A DNA stretch of 64,000 nucleotides from Algoriphagus aquimarinus (GCF_007997215.1 NZ_VORW01000001.1:930001-994000), one strand, 5' to 3'; numbered from the stretch's first letter, positions 24,642 through 33,819 are shown. The notes: generated by a model not told the origin, from the letters alone. Translations and numbers: made by a program.

Positions 24642-25202
24642 TTACTGCTGTGGTCCTTGAGTTACCTCTATAAGATTTAATTCAAACATAATAGGAGCGT
24701 TTGATGGGATCGGTACAACCCCATTCGTTCCTTGTTGACCATATGCATATCTAGATGGGATAAATACAGTGGCTTTATCACCTTGTTCCATTTGACCCAC
24801 ACCAAATTCAAAACCTGGAATCAATAGATTGAAACCTACTGGAAACTCAAGGGGAGTATAAACTCTAGTCGATGCAAATATTCCCCCATCCACTGCCACC
24901 TGCTTGATAGAGGTATCAAATACTTTATTTGAAAGCAATTTGCCGATATAATCTACCTTCAAGGTGTCTCCGTTAGTTACACCCATCCCTGAATCAGAGA
25001 CTTCTTGCCAAATTATTCTCAAACCGGAGGCTTCATCATGAAATTCCTTAACATTAACGATAGTAGTAGTATCAATATAAGCATTGATTGCTGCTTTATC
25101 ATTAGCTAGTATTACCTCGTCCGTAGCTTCTTCGTCAATACAAGATGCCATTGCGAAACTGCCTGCAATCAGGCTTAATATGGCAAATATTCTAATTTTC
25201 AT
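24642..25202 (-). CDS. FKBP-type peptidyl-prolyl isomerase lipoprotein
   Basis: 186 residues, lipobox MASC (about C21). The FKBP domain (about 75-182) contains GDTLKVDYIGKLLSNKVFDT, FPVGFNLLIPGFEFGVGQMEQGDKATVFIPSRYAYG and PIMFELNLIEV. Compared with its neighbours, the GWDEG motif is GFEFG. It lies between the other two FKBP genes, two bases before one and 47 after the start of the other's tail, on the same strand. A periplasmic or outer-membrane folding role is inferred from the family. Confidence 0.85.
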   Translation of the reverse strand: MKIRIFAILSLIAGSFAMASCIDEEATDEVILANDKAAINAYIDTTTIVNVKEFHDEASGLRIIWQEVSDSGMGVTNGDTLKVDYIGKLLSNKVFDTSIKQVAVDGGIFASTRVYTPLEFPVGFNLLIPGFEFGVGQMEQGDKATVFIPSRYAYGQQGTNGVVPIPSNAPIMFELNLIEVTQGPQQ

Positions 25203-25249
25203 CGTCGTTGGTTTTGTATTAGTTACTGGATATACTTACAGTACGTCCA

Positions 25250-26173
25250 TTACTGAACTTCTGCTACATCCACATCGAAAACAAGTACTGAATTAGCAGG
25301 AATCATGTCTCCAGCTCCATTTTCTCCATAAGCTAGTGGAGAAGGGATGATAAACTTGCCTTTTGATCCTTTTTTTAACAATAATAAACCTTCGTCCCAT
25401 CCTGGGATTACTTGACCCATACCTACAGTCACAGGAAGTGGCTCATATGGTCTGCCTTCGTTAAACATATTGTTTTCTCTTGCTATGGATTCCACAGAAG
25501 TGTCAAATAACGTTCCGTCAAGCAAGTAACCTGCATAATTCACATGCATGGTAGTACCTACAGAAACAGGCTCGCCAGTTCCTTCTTCTTCGATCACATA
25601 GTAAAGTCCGCTTTCTGTTTTCTGAGCAGCTAGACCTTTTTCTTTGATGTAATCTTGAATGATTTTCTCTTCTTCTATTATTCTCTCTTTAGCTCTTTCA
25701 CCTTTTTTCACTTCCTCAGCAGCCATCACTTTTTCAAAGTATGCCTGAATAGCTTCTTCGTTCATGATTTCAAATGCTCCCAAACGAACTTTTACTATAT
25801 CTTCTTTATTCACTGTTGGAGGCGCATTTTCTCCATAAATATTTTTAATAGTAGTTTCAAAAGCGATGCTATCTCCTTTGCGAAGGCTAAGGAAGATCTC
25901 ATCCATACCGGTCTCAACTGGCATAGAATCGTTGGCCATTATATAGCCAGGGAAAGGATAATCTGCCGTAGAATAGATCACAGAATCTGATGCAGTAGTG
26001 ATCTCAAGGTTGTAAAGTAAAAACTCACCGTTTGGAGCTTTTTCATTTCCCTCTTTTACATAGGTATATTCGATACCGTCTTTTTCAGTGACTTTAGTTT
26101 TTTTACATGAAGTCAAGATGCTCGCTCCAACCAAGAGAGCAAGGATTGCCAAAAGGCTTTTTGAATTTTTCAT
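25250..26173 (-). CDS. large FKBP-type isomerase lipoprotein with extra N-terminal domain
   Basis: 307 residues from the ATG at 26173, which gives a lipoprotein signal (MKNSKSLLAILALLVGASILTSC). A more upstream ATG at 26224 would overlap nrnA and hide the signal. The N-terminal half (about 30-140) is a degenerate FKBP-like domain (PGYIMANDSMPVETGMDEIF, LRKGDSIAFETTIKNIYG). A charged helical linker rich in E and K follows (about 145-200). The C-terminal FKBP domain is complete (MHVNYAGYLLDGTLFDTS, VIPGWDEGLLLLKKGSKGKFIIPSPLAYGENG). The two-domain layout with a helical linker resembles Mip/FkpA-type chaperone isomerases. It follows nrnA on the same strand. Confidence 0.85.
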   Translation of the reverse strand: MKNSKSLLAILALLVGASILTSCKKTKVTEKDGIEYTYVKEGNEKAPNGEFLLYNLEITTASDSVIYSTADYPFPGYIMANDSMPVETGMDEIFLSLRKGDSIAFETTIKNIYGENAPPTVNKEDIVKVRLGAFEIMNEEAIQAYFEKVMAAEEVKKGERAKERIIEEEKIIQDYIKEKGLAAQKTESGLYYVIEEEGTGEPVSVGTTMHVNYAGYLLDGTLFDTSVESIARENNMFNEGRPYEPLPVTVGMGQVIPGWDEGLLLLKKGSKGKFIIPSPLAYGENGAGDMIPANSVLVFDVDVAEVQ

Positions 26174-26220
26174 AAAGGATAAGTGATTTTTCAAGGTAAT
26201 GTGGTGGTCTTCGAAGGTCA

Positions 26221-27264
26221 TCAATCTGCGGTAACAGGAACAGAACGGTATAAATCATCCTGGTTCTCTTCCACTAAAGATTCGAATCGCTCTACGGTAT
26301 CTCTTAGGCTTAATGTAGACTTGCCTCCTGAGGCATTTTTATGTCCACCTCCATCGAAATATTCTGCTGCAAACTTATTCACAGCTACTTCGCTGGATGA
26401 TCTAAAGGAGATTTTTATACCGTCTTCGCGTTCCGAAAATAAGGCTGCCAACTTTATCCCATCCAAAGATAAAGCATAATTGACCAAACCTTCGGTATCG
26501 CCTGTGCGGCTTTGATATTTTTTAAGATCTTTTTTGCTGATCGCAAAATAGGCCATGTGAAGATCTTCACAGACCACCAGACGACGACTGATCGCAAAAC
26601 CGATAAATTTCAATCTATTCACCGAATTGGAATCATAGATCCAATTGGCAATCTGAGAGGTATCTGCGCCCAAGTCCAGTAATTCCGCGACCACGAGGTG
26701 CACGTTCTTAGTGGTATTGGGATGCCTGAATCCACCAGTATCTGTCATGATTCCTGCATAGAGACACTCTGCGATGTCTTTGTCTAGAAGTTTCTCATCT
26801 CCTAGCTGCACGACCAGTTCATATACCAATTCACAGGTAGCGGCGGCCTCTGTACTCCAAAACTTGAAGTCAGCAAAATCCTCCGGATCCTGATGATGAT
26901 CGATATTGATTACGAGTGCATCCGACTTGCGGATCATTTCGCCTAATTCATTGACCCTTTTTAAGACAGAGAAATCCAAACAGAATATAAGATCCGCTTC
27001 ATTTAACTTTTGGGTGGCAATCTCTGTGTGCTTAGGATTACTGAAATCCAGCACAGAATCATTGCCTTTCATCCAATTAAGAAATGAAGGGTAATCCGTT
27101 GGCGTCACCACAGTTACCTCATGTCCCTTCTTGAGTAGGTAGTTAGCCATTCCCAATGAAGAACCCAATGCATCGGCATCGGGTTTGACGTGAGTGGTAA
27201 TGAATATTTTTTTGGGTGAAGATATCTCTCTCTTAAACGAGGCTAAAGCTTCCATTTTATACAT
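26221..27264 (-). CDS. nrnA: DHH/DHHA1 phosphoesterase, NrnA-like (oligoribonuclease / pAp phosphatase)
   Basis: 347 residues. The DHH domain shows the metal-site motifs THVKPDADALGSSLG (H25, D29, D31), LIFCLDFSVLKRV and NIDHHQDPEDF (about 118-128). The C-terminal DHHA1 domain has FDGGGHKNASGGKS (about 302-315). NrnA-type enzymes degrade short RNA oligonucleotides and dephosphorylate 3'-phosphoadenosine 5'-phosphate. The start may be 27264 or the ATG three codons later. It is transcribed divergently from ndk and followed by the FKBP genes. Confidence 0.88.
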   Translation of the reverse strand: MYKMEALASFKREISSPKKIFITTHVKPDADALGSSLGMANYLLKKGHEVTVVTPTDYPSFLNWMKGNDSVLDFSNPKHTEIATQKLNEADLIFCLDFSVLKRVNELGEMIRKSDALVINIDHHQDPEDFADFKFWSTEAAATCELVYELVVQLGDEKLLDKDIAECLYAGIMTDTGGFRHPNTTKNVHLVVAELLDLGADTSQIANWIYDSNSVNRLKFIGFAISRRLVVCEDLHMAYFAISKKDLKKYQSRTGDTEGLVNYALSLDGIKLAALFSEREDGIKISFRSSSEVAVNKFAAEYFDGGGHKNASGGKSTLSLRDTVERFESLVEENQDDLYRSVPVTAD

Positions 27265-27439
27265 TTAGCTGCTTTTTGGCTCTTGTAGCTCGCAAAGGTC
27301 AGGAATTTTTTGACAATTCCCAATTATAGTAGTTGGCTGACAATGAAGCAGGTAGCTTATAATTACAGAAGTAAATGCGGAGAATGCTACGAAAAAGTCT
27401 ATTTTTGCGCCCGATTTAAACCAATGAAAAACGAATAAC

Positions 27440-27862
27440 ATGGCAACTAACAGAACATTCACCATGATCAAGCCTGATGCTTTCTCTGCAGGCAATTCAG
27501 GAGCGATCCTTAAAATGATCGAAGAAGCAGGCTTCAAAATCGTAGCCATGAAAGCTACTCAATTGACTCCAGCTATCGCAGGTAAATTCTACGAAGTTCA
27601 CTCAGAAAGACCTTTCTACGCTGATCTATGTGCTTATATGTCTTCTGGACCTATCATCGCAGCTATCCTTGAGAAAGACAATGCAGTAGAAGATTTCAGA
27701 AAATTGATCGGTGCCACTAATCCTGCTGATGCAGCTGAAGGTACTATCCGTAAGATCTTCGCTAAGTCTATCGAAGCAAATGCTGTACACGGTTCTGACT
27801 CAGACGAAAATGCAGCTATCGAAGGAGCATTCTACTTCTCTCAGACAGAAAGAGTAGGTTAA
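27440..27862 (+). CDS. ndk: nucleoside diphosphate kinase
   Basis: A 140-residue protein of the normal Ndk length. It has [19 protein letters not shown] at the N-terminus, [18 protein letters not shown] in the middle, and the active-site histidine in NAVHGSDS (H117). It transfers the gamma phosphate between nucleoside triphosphates and diphosphates in the cytosol. A possible -7 box TATTTTTG lies at 27400-27407, without a clear -33 partner. A clean terminator follows at 27885-27914, so it is a single-gene unit divergent from nrnA. Confidence 0.96.
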   Translation: MATNRTFTMIKPDAFSAGNSGAILKMIEEAGFKIVAMKATQLTPAIAGKFYEVHSERPFYADLCAYMSSGPIIAAILEKDNAVEDFRKLIGATNPADAAEGTIRKIFAKSIEANAVHGSDSDENAAIEGAFYFSQTERVG

Positions 27863-27884
27863 TTCCAGCACAAAAATAATTTTG

Positions 27885-27914
27885 AAAGCACTCTGTCAAG
27901 GAGTGCTTTTTTTG
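27885..27914 (+). terminator. terminator of ndk
   Basis: A 9-bp stem AAAGCACTC / GAGTGCTTT with a 7-base loop, followed by a run of seven T ending near 27913. Confidence 0.9.
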
Positions 27915-27954
27915 TTTAAAGTCAATTTGGATTCAACCACAGAGAGCACAATTA

Positions 27955-28105
27955 GTTTTGTCAGGCTGAGCGAAGTCGAAGCCCCGCTTTGCCCAATGGC
28001 GCAATTCCTGCTTCTCCAGAAGCAGGAATTTTTCATTAAAGATCCAATGGCCTCAATGGCGCAAGTCTCTTGACCTGCTTATAACAGGCAGGCTTGTGCC
28101 AATGA
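27955..28105. repeat. mosaic of intergenic repeats and hairpins upstream of the nir operon
   Basis: The 600-base gap after ndk holds CTGAGCGAAGTCGAAG (27966-27981), a well-known type of Bacteroidetes intergenic repeat. It also has a perfect 13-bp hairpin AATTCCTGCTTCT / AGAAGCAGGAATT with a 2-base loop followed by TTT (28003-28033), and a third hairpin CCTGCTTATAACAGGCAGG around 28075-28093. The words AATGGCGCAA and CAATGG recur between them. No coding potential is evident. Confidence 0.55.
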
Positions 28106-28255
28106 TAATGCAGTCTCCTGACTGCCTCGCTATCCCAAGAAGCCTCTTCCTCCCAGATTTGTGAAGCCAAATTCAAGATAGATTTATCTGTTAGCAGACA
28201 ACACAATTAAGTCAACAGTCAGTATTCACTCAGTCTTCCTCTTACTTAATGATTT

Positions 28256-28458
28256 TACGTACGTATGCTTGCAATTTAGTATATAAAAAAATACGTACTA
28301 GGTACCTGAAATTTTTAAAAAAAAACGTCCTTTTAACGATAATTGGATGGTTTATTACTTTTTAATCCACTCTTAAATACTTATTTCTAGTAAGTATTTA
28401 TTTACTGCTTTCTTTGTAATTACGTATTTATACTTATATTTGAGTTCTAAAATACGTA
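28256..28458. promoter_or_regulatory. TACGTA palindrome cluster upstream of nirB
   Basis: Five TACGTA hexamers lie in about 200 bases before nirB: 28256-28261, 28260-28265 (overlapping), 28292-28297, 28421-28426 and 28453-28458. A random 200-base stretch would rarely hold even one. The same hexamer recurs before the response-regulator gene (33792-33797, 33814-33819) and before narK (34580-34585, 34600-34605). They look like sites for a nitrate-island regulator. Confidence 0.6.
28413..28442 (+). promoter_or_regulatory. candidate nirB promoter containing the shared 24-bp box
   Basis: Bases 28413-28436 are identical to 34592-34615 upstream of narK. A TTTG at the left edge (28413-28416) and TATATTTG (28435-28442), a perfect TAnnTTTG -7 box, are spaced 18 bases apart, slightly shorter than the usual 19-20. 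A TACGTA sits inside the spacer. The start codon at 28462 is 25 bases after the box. Confidence 0.6.
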
Positions 28459-28461
28459 GCC

Positions 28462-30972
28462 ATGAAGAAAGTTATTGTCATAGGAAATGGAATGGTAGGG
28501 TACAAGTTTTGCGAAAAGCTAGCTGCCCACCCTCTTCGTGATCAATTTGAGGTGGTAGTCTTCGGGGAAGAATTCAGACCAGCTTATGATCGTGTTCACC
28601 TAAGCGAATACTTCACGCTAGACTCTGCGGATAAGCTGCTTTTGGCTTCCCGTGACTGGTATGCCGAGAATAACATCACCCTTCGTACGGGAGAAATGAT
28701 CACTTCCATCGAGACTGAGACTAAGCGGGTTTTCACGCACAAGCATGATTATTTCGAATATGATTACCTGATTTTGGCTACAGGTTCAGCTCCTTTTGTC
28801 CCTAGTATCAAAGGAGTGGACAAGCCGGGTGTATTTGTCTATAGAACAATTGAAGATCTTGATGCAATCAAAGATTACGCAGACAAACTTAAGCAGGAAG
28901 GCAAATTCAAGGCCTCTGTCTTAGGTGGAGGATTGCTAGGTTTGGAAGCTGCAAATGCTGCCAAAGAGCTCGGGTTGCAAACTGATGTAATCGAATTCGC
29001 ACCACGACTTATGCCTCGTCAACTGGACAAAGCTGCCAGTGATATGCTTCAAAGCAAGATCGAAAGCCTTGGTATGAAAATTCACTTGGGCAAAAACTCC
29101 AAGGAAATCATGGGAGAAGCAGGTATCGAAAAAATCGACTTCACTGACGAAACTTCTCTCCAAACCGACATGCTGATCATTTCCGCAGGTATTCGTCCTA
29201 GAGATGAATTGGCTGTGAAATGTGGCTTACGAACTGGCGAGCGCGGTGGTGTCTATGTAAACAACAAAATGGAAACTTCCGATCCGGCGATTTATGCGAT
29301 CGGAGAAGTAGCACTATATAATAATGGCATCTACGGACTAGTCGCTCCTGGATATGAGATGGCAGCAGTCGCGGTAGATCAAATTGCCGGTGGCGAAAAG
29401 CTCATGAGTCCTTCCATAGACATGTCGACCCAACTGAAATTGGTGGGAACGGAAGTGGCTTCATTTGGTGATCCATTCATCGAGAATGATGAGGTCACTG
29501 CAATCGCATATGAAAACAAGCAACGTGGAGTTTACAAAAGAATCAACATCACCAAAGACGGTTCGAAGTTACTAGGTGGAATCATGGTCGGTGATTCTTC
29601 AGATTACAACACACTTTTTCAATTGTATATCAATGCGATGAAGCTACCTGAGAATCCGGAAGATTTGATCTTGGGTTCCAGAGGTGGAGAGAGCAAAAGT
29701 GCTTTGGGTTCTGTGCTGGATTTGCCAGATACAGCTCAGATTTGCTCTTGCGAAGCAGTCTCTAAAGGAACGATCTGCGACTCCATCACAAGTGGTGCTT
29801 GTTGCACTTTCTCAGATGTTGTAAAAAGCACAAAAGCTTCGAGTTCATGTGGAGGGTGTAAGCCCATGGTGACAGATTTGGTTACGGCCACTTTGAAGTC
29901 CATGGGACAGGAAGTGAAAGAAACGATCTGCGAACACTTCGATTATAGCCGTCAGGAAATGTACGATTTGGTGAAGTTGCACAGCATTATGGATTTTGAC
30001 GAAGCGCTGGATCGTCATGGTAAAGGTCATGGATGTGAGATGTGCAAGCCCGTTTTGGCTTCGATTTTCGCCAGTATATACATGGAAACTGCCAATCGTC
30101 AGGCTCCTATTCAGGATTCGAATGATAGATTCCTAGCCAATATTCAGAGAAACGGTACATACTCGGTCGTACCGAGAGTGCCAGGAGGAGAGATTACTCC
30201 GGACAAATTAATGGTTTTGGGACAAGTCGCTAAGAAATACGATCTCTATACCAAAATCACAGGGGGTCAGAGAATAGATCTTTTTGGAGCTCAGCTTCAT
30301 GAATTACCAATGATTTGGAAAGAATTGATTGATGCTGGTTTCGAAAGTGGACATGCCTACGGCAAATCACTCAGAACTGTAAAAAGCTGCGTGGGATCTA
30401 CCTGGTGTCGATACGGCTTGCACGACAGTGTGAGTTTTGCCATCAGAATCGAGGAGCGATACAAAGGCCTACGTTCTCCTCACAAACTAAAAGGAGGAGT
30501 ATCTGGCTGTATTCGTGAATGTGCCGAAGCCAGAGGGAAGGACTTTGGTGTCATCGCAGTAGAAGGTGGTTGGAACCTATTTGTATGTGGTAATGGCGGA
30601 GCTACGCCGAAGCACGCTATTATGCTGGCCGAGAAACTCGACGATGAAACCTGCATCAAATACCTAGATAGATTCTTGGTTTATTATATCAGAACAGCCG
30701 CTCCGCTTCAGCGCACTGCACCTTGGCTGGACAAGCTGGAAGGTGGAATAGACTATTTGAAAAAGGTAGTGGTAGAAGATAGCCTCGGGATAGCCGAAGA
30801 ACTGGAAGCTGAGATGGAGGAGCTGGTAAACCAGTACGCATGTGAGTGGAAAGAAGCTATCGAGGATCCACAGATGATGAAGAGATTTAAGCCATTTGTC
30901 AATTCAGAAGAGACAGATGACAGCTTAGTATTTGTGCCGATGCGAGATCAAAAAATGCCTAGACCTTGGTAA
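28462..30972 (+). CDS. nirB: assimilatory nitrite reductase, large subunit NirB
   Basis: 836 residues, the normal NirB length. The N-terminal FAD/NAD module (about 1-400) begins KKVIVIGNGMVGYKFCEKL, with a second dinucleotide site ASVLGGGLLGLEAANAAKEL. A BFD-type [2Fe-2S] domain has CSC (C428, C430) and SCGGC (C463, C466). The C-terminal siroheme/[4Fe-4S] part has CVGSTWC (C643, C649) and GCIRECAEA (C683, C687). It reduces nitrite to ammonium with NAD(P)H in the cytosol. nirD follows 18 bases later. It is the first gene of the nitrate island and carries the shared 24-bp upstream box. Confidence 0.96.
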   Translation: MKKVIVIGNGMVGYKFCEKLAAHPLRDQFEVVVFGEEFRPAYDRVHLSEYFTLDSADKLLLASRDWYAENNITLRTGEMITSIETETKRVFTHKHDYFEYDYLILATGSAPFVPSIKGVDKPGVFVYRTIEDLDAIKDYADKLKQEGKFKASVLGGGLLGLEAANAAKELGLQTDVIEFAPRLMPRQLDKAASDMLQSKIESLGMKIHLGKNSKEIMGEAGIEKIDFTDETSLQTDMLIISAGIRPRDELAVKCGLRTGERGGVYVNNKMETSDPAIYAIGEVALYNNGIYGLVAPGYEMAAVAVDQIAGGEKLMSPSIDMSTQLKLVGTEVASFGDPFIENDEVTAIAYENKQRGVYKRINITKDGSKLLGGIMVGDSSDYNTLFQLYINAMKLPENPEDLILGSRGGESKSALGSVLDLPDTAQICSCEAVSKGTICDSITSGACCTFSDVVKSTKASSSCGGCKPMVTDLVTATLKSMGQEVKETICEHFDYSRQEMYDLVKLHSIMDFDEALDRHGKGHGCEMCKPVLASIFASIYMETANRQAPIQDSNDRFLANIQRNGTYSVVPRVPGGEITPDKLMVLGQVAKKYDLYTKITGGQRIDLFGAQLHELPMIWKELIDAGFESGHAYGKSLRTVKSCVGSTWCRYGLHDSVSFAIRIEERYKGLRSPHKLKGGVSGCIRECAEARGKDFGVIAVEGGWNLFVCGNGGATPKHAIMLAEKLDDETCIKYLDRFLVYYIRTAAPLQRTAPWLDKLEGGIDYLKKVVVEDSLGIAEELEAEMEELVNQYACEWKEAIEDPQMMKRFKPFVNSEETDDSLVFVPMRDQKMPRPW

Positions 30973-30990
30973 TCCAATAAGAATAAGATC

Positions 30991-31368
30991 ATGGAAGAAC
31001 TATTAAAAAATTATCAATCCGTAGCTGAGGAGCATGCTATTAATTGGATCAAAGTAGGTCAGACAGACGACTTTCCGGAAAATGCGGGAGCCTGTGTGAA
31101 GTACAACGCTAAGCAAATTGCAGTTTACTATTTCACCAGAACGAACTCCTGGTATGCCTGTCAGAACCTTTGCCCACACAAGATGGAAATGGTTCTTTCC
31201 CGCGGCATGACTGGCGATGCTCAGGGAATTCCAAAAGTGGCTTGTCCGCTTCATAAGAAGACCTTTTCGCTAGAAGATGGCAGCAATCTGAACGGAGAAG
31301 AATACAGTATTGCGACCTATCCGGTCAGGATTCAGGAGGGAAATGTATATATTGGATTCGCAGATTAA
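30991..31368 (+). CDS. nirD: nitrite reductase small subunit NirD (Rieske-type)
   Basis: 125 residues. A Rieske-like fold with cluster ligands in NLCPHKMEMVLSRGM (CxH) and ACPLHKKTFSLEDG (CxxH); some NirD proteins lack these ligands, but here both pairs are intact. It partners NirB in cytosolic nitrite reduction. It lies 18 bases after nirB and 12 before the DUF4202 gene, all on the same strand. Confidence 0.92.
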   Translation: MEELLKNYQSVAEEHAINWIKVGQTDDFPENAGACVKYNAKQIAVYYFTRTNSWYACQNLCPHKMEMVLSRGMTGDAQGIPKVACPLHKKTFSLEDGSNLNGEEYSIATYPVRIQEGNVYIGFAD

Positions 31369-31380
31369 TCCAATTGACAC

Positions 31381-31959
31381 ATGAACAAATTCCAGAAAGC
31401 AATCTCATTGATCGATCAGATCAATGCGGAAGATCCGATCAAAGAAGAAGTATTGGGAAAAGAGATTGCAAAAGAGCTGTTGTATTCCATCCGTATGACC
31501 GAAAAACTTGATCAGTTTGATCCTGAATCTTCTGAGGCTATGCAGCTCGCCGTGAGGGCACAACACATCGGAAGATGGAAAATTCCGAGATCAGATTACC
31601 CGATGGATAGAGTGGGTTATCTCAAGTGGCGAGAAGAATTGAAGAAGATGCATGCTGATATGGCTGCGGAAATTCTAGTAGAAGCGGGGTACGATGACGA
31701 GACGATTGAGAAGACAAAATTCCTGATCAGAAAGAAACAATTGAAGACTGATCCTGATACACAAACCATGGAAGATGTCATTTGTCTGGTTTTCTTGGAA
31801 TATTATTTCGAAGAATTCGCTGCCAAACATGAGTCTGCCAAAGTCATTGATATTCTTCAAAAAACCTGGGCAAAAATGTCTGAAAAAGGACATAGAGCCG
31901 CTTTACAATTACCATTTTCACCTTCAAGCCTCGAATTAGTCAAAGAAGCTATTACCTAA
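31381..31959 (+). CDS. DUF4202 protein in the nitrite reductase operon
   Basis: A 192-residue cytosolic, mostly helical protein. The stretch RAQHIGRWKIPRSDYPMDRVGYLKWREELKKMHA (about 60-93) and DVICLVFLEYYFEEFAAKH (about 124-142) match DUF4202 as I know it. The conserved H, R and D residues and helical pattern recall HD-type phosphohydrolases, but no such activity has been shown to my knowledge. DUF4202 genes often sit beside nitrite or sulfite reductase genes. Here it lies between nirD (12 bases) and a sensor kinase (4 bases), so it is part of the same transcript. Confidence 0.78.
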   Translation: MNKFQKAISLIDQINAEDPIKEEVLGKEIAKELLYSIRMTEKLDQFDPESSEAMQLAVRAQHIGRWKIPRSDYPMDRVGYLKWREELKKMHADMAAEILVEAGYDDETIEKTKFLIRKKQLKTDPDTQTMEDVICLVFLEYYFEEFAAKHESAKVIDILQKTWAKMSEKGHRAALQLPFSPSSLELVKEAIT

Positions 31960-31963
31960 ACAA

Positions 31964-33775
31964 ATGACTGGTACACCGCGATCGCTGGATCAAGATACTT
32001 TTAATCGTCTCCGCCGCCTCTACATTATTGCTTTGGGAGCAATTGCCATCTCCTTGATCGCAAGCCAGATTCTCATCAGAAAATACCTGAATGATCAGGA
32101 AAATGACAGTCGTCTGGTCAATGTGGCTGGTCGGCAGAGAATGCTGAGTCAAAAGCTGAACAAGGAAGTTCTTTTGCTGTCGCAAAGCCAATCTTCTGAA
32201 GATTCGAAAGTGCAGATAGACACAATTCAATCCACGCTGAATCGCTGGGAAAAAGCACATCAGCTTTTACAGTTGGGAGATGAATCACAGGATTTTACTG
32301 TAGACAATAGCTCTGAAATCAAGGGCATGTTTGAGGAAATCAATCCAGATTTCAAACAAGTGATTGATGCAACGCAGAATTTCATTTTTCTGAAATCCAG
32401 TACTTCTGAGGATTCTTCTGCTATAGCGGAGCAATTGAAAATCATTGAAACCAACGCAAATAGCTTTCTGATCAAAATGGACGAGATAGTGAATCAATAC
32501 GATCACGAAGCCAAAGAGAAAGTCTCAAGCTTAAAGCAACTGGAATTGCTCATAACGGTTTTCACATTGCTAGTCTTAGTTGGTGAGTTTTTGATCATCT
32601 TTTGGCCTTCGGCCAAAGCCATGAAAGCAAGTATTCATGAGCTGATGGATGCGGAGGAAAAAGCAATCCGAATGGCCAAGAATGCAGATATACTTAGTCA
32701 GTCAAAGGAAAAATCAGTACGGGAACTACAAGCGCTTAGCAAAGCGATGGATCAGATTCTGCTTTTCGCGAGGATCACACCAGAAGGATACATCACCCAC
32801 ATAGGTGAGCGCTTCAGCAGGCTTTACAAAGCCCAAAAATTCAATATCAATGCGAAGATCTCCGATATGCTTTCTCCACTGGAAAATGAGCAACTTACGA
32901 TAGATCGCATCATTGCAGAAAACAAGAAATCCGGTTGGGAAGGGGAATTCAAAACAACTTCGCAGACTGGAGAAGACATCTGGTTGGATGTGTCCATGAT
33001 TCCTTTCAATTCTGCTGAGGACAAATCGGAGTTGATATTGATTTGCATGGATATCACCAAACGTAAGGAGTTCATGCATCAGGTGGAGCAGTTGACAAAG
33101 GAGAGTTTTGAGGAGAAAATGCATCAGCAGAAAGTGATCTCAAGACAAATCATCGAGAACCAAGAGAATGAGCAAAACCGCATTGCCAAGGATATACATG
33201 ACGGTATTGGACAAATGCTCACTGGACTTAAATACTTATTGGAAAGTGTAGACTCTTCTGATCCAGAAAAAGCAGAGGTGAAGATCATCAAGCTCAAAGA
33301 ACTTACTTCGAATATCATCAAGGGAGTGCGAACTGCCACCTTTAACCTTACTCCTCCGGAATTAAAGGATTACGGAATTGTACCAGCATTGACAGAACTG
33401 ACGCAGGAGCTTTCCAAGCTTACTGGGAAAGACATAGTGCTTTTCAATAAGTCAGAATTCTCTCAGCGACTGGATTCTTTGGTGGAAATCAATCTGTACA
33501 GGATCACACAGGAGGCAATCAACAACGCGATCAAATATGCAGAATCCTCGCATATCATCGTCACCGTCTCGCATAGTCAGAATATTCTGAGCATCATCGT
33601 GGATGACAATGGAAAAGGTTTTGACAAAGCAAAGCTTAAAGCTAAACCGGATGAGGAAGGTGGAATGGGGCTGACCTTTATGAGAGAACGGGTGAAATAC
33701 ATCAACGGAAGATTGTTCATTAATTCCTCGCCAAACGAAGGCACCAAAGTCACTCTCAACATTCCTTTGACGTAG
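31964..33775 (+). CDS. nitrate/nitrite sensor-like histidine kinase with P-box, PAS and HisKA_3 domains
   Basis: 603 residues. TM1 (about 19-38) is followed by a periplasmic helical sensor domain of PilJ/NarX type; its first helix carries LVNVAGRQRMLSQKL (V52-L65), which closely resembles the nitrate-binding P-box of NarX/NarQ. TM2 is at about 189-212. A PAS domain covers about 265-365, a HisKA_3 domain holds AKDIHDGIGQ with H412 as phosphorylation site, and a HATPase domain ends the chain (NNAIKYAE, DDNGKGFD, GGMGLTFMRERV). It lies between nirBD and narK with its response regulator downstream. Nitrate sensing is inferred from the P-box and context. Confidence 0.85.
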   Translation: MTGTPRSLDQDTFNRLRRLYIIALGAIAISLIASQILIRKYLNDQENDSRLVNVAGRQRMLSQKLNKEVLLLSQSQSSEDSKVQIDTIQSTLNRWEKAHQLLQLGDESQDFTVDNSSEIKGMFEEINPDFKQVIDATQNFIFLKSSTSEDSSAIAEQLKIIETNANSFLIKMDEIVNQYDHEAKEKVSSLKQLELLITVFTLLVLVGEFLIIFWPSAKAMKASIHELMDAEEKAIRMAKNADILSQSKEKSVRELQALSKAMDQILLFARITPEGYITHIGERFSRLYKAQKFNINAKISDMLSPLENEQLTIDRIIAENKKSGWEGEFKTTSQTGEDIWLDVSMIPFNSAEDKSELILICMDITKRKEFMHQVEQLTKESFEEKMHQQKVISRQIIENQENEQNRIAKDIHDGIGQMLTGLKYLLESVDSSDPEKAEVKIIKLKELTSNIIKGVRTATFNLTPPELKDYGIVPALTELTQELSKLTGKDIVLFNKSEFSQRLDSLVEINLYRITQEAINNAIKYAESSHIIVTVSHSQNILSIIVDDNGKGFDKAKLKAKPDEEGGMGLTFMRERVKYINGRLFINSSPNEGTKVTLNIPLT

Positions 33776-33791
33776 ATTTCCTAGATTTTTA

Positions 33792-33819
33792 TACGTAAAT
33801 TCGGTTTCTTTACTACGTA
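33792..33819. promoter_or_regulatory. two TACGTA sites upstream of the response-regulator gene
   Basis: TACGTA at 33792-33797 and 33814-33819, 22 bases apart (about two helical turns), in the 59-base gap between the kinase and response-regulator genes. They match the hexamers upstream of nirB and narK and suggest an internal, possibly autoregulated promoter. Confidence 0.45.

Noticed and set aside
27265-27549. A 94-codon minus-strand frame over the ndk start and its upstream gap
   Set aside because: It overlaps the N-terminal coding part of ndk in antisense and shows no family signature, although it abuts nrnA.
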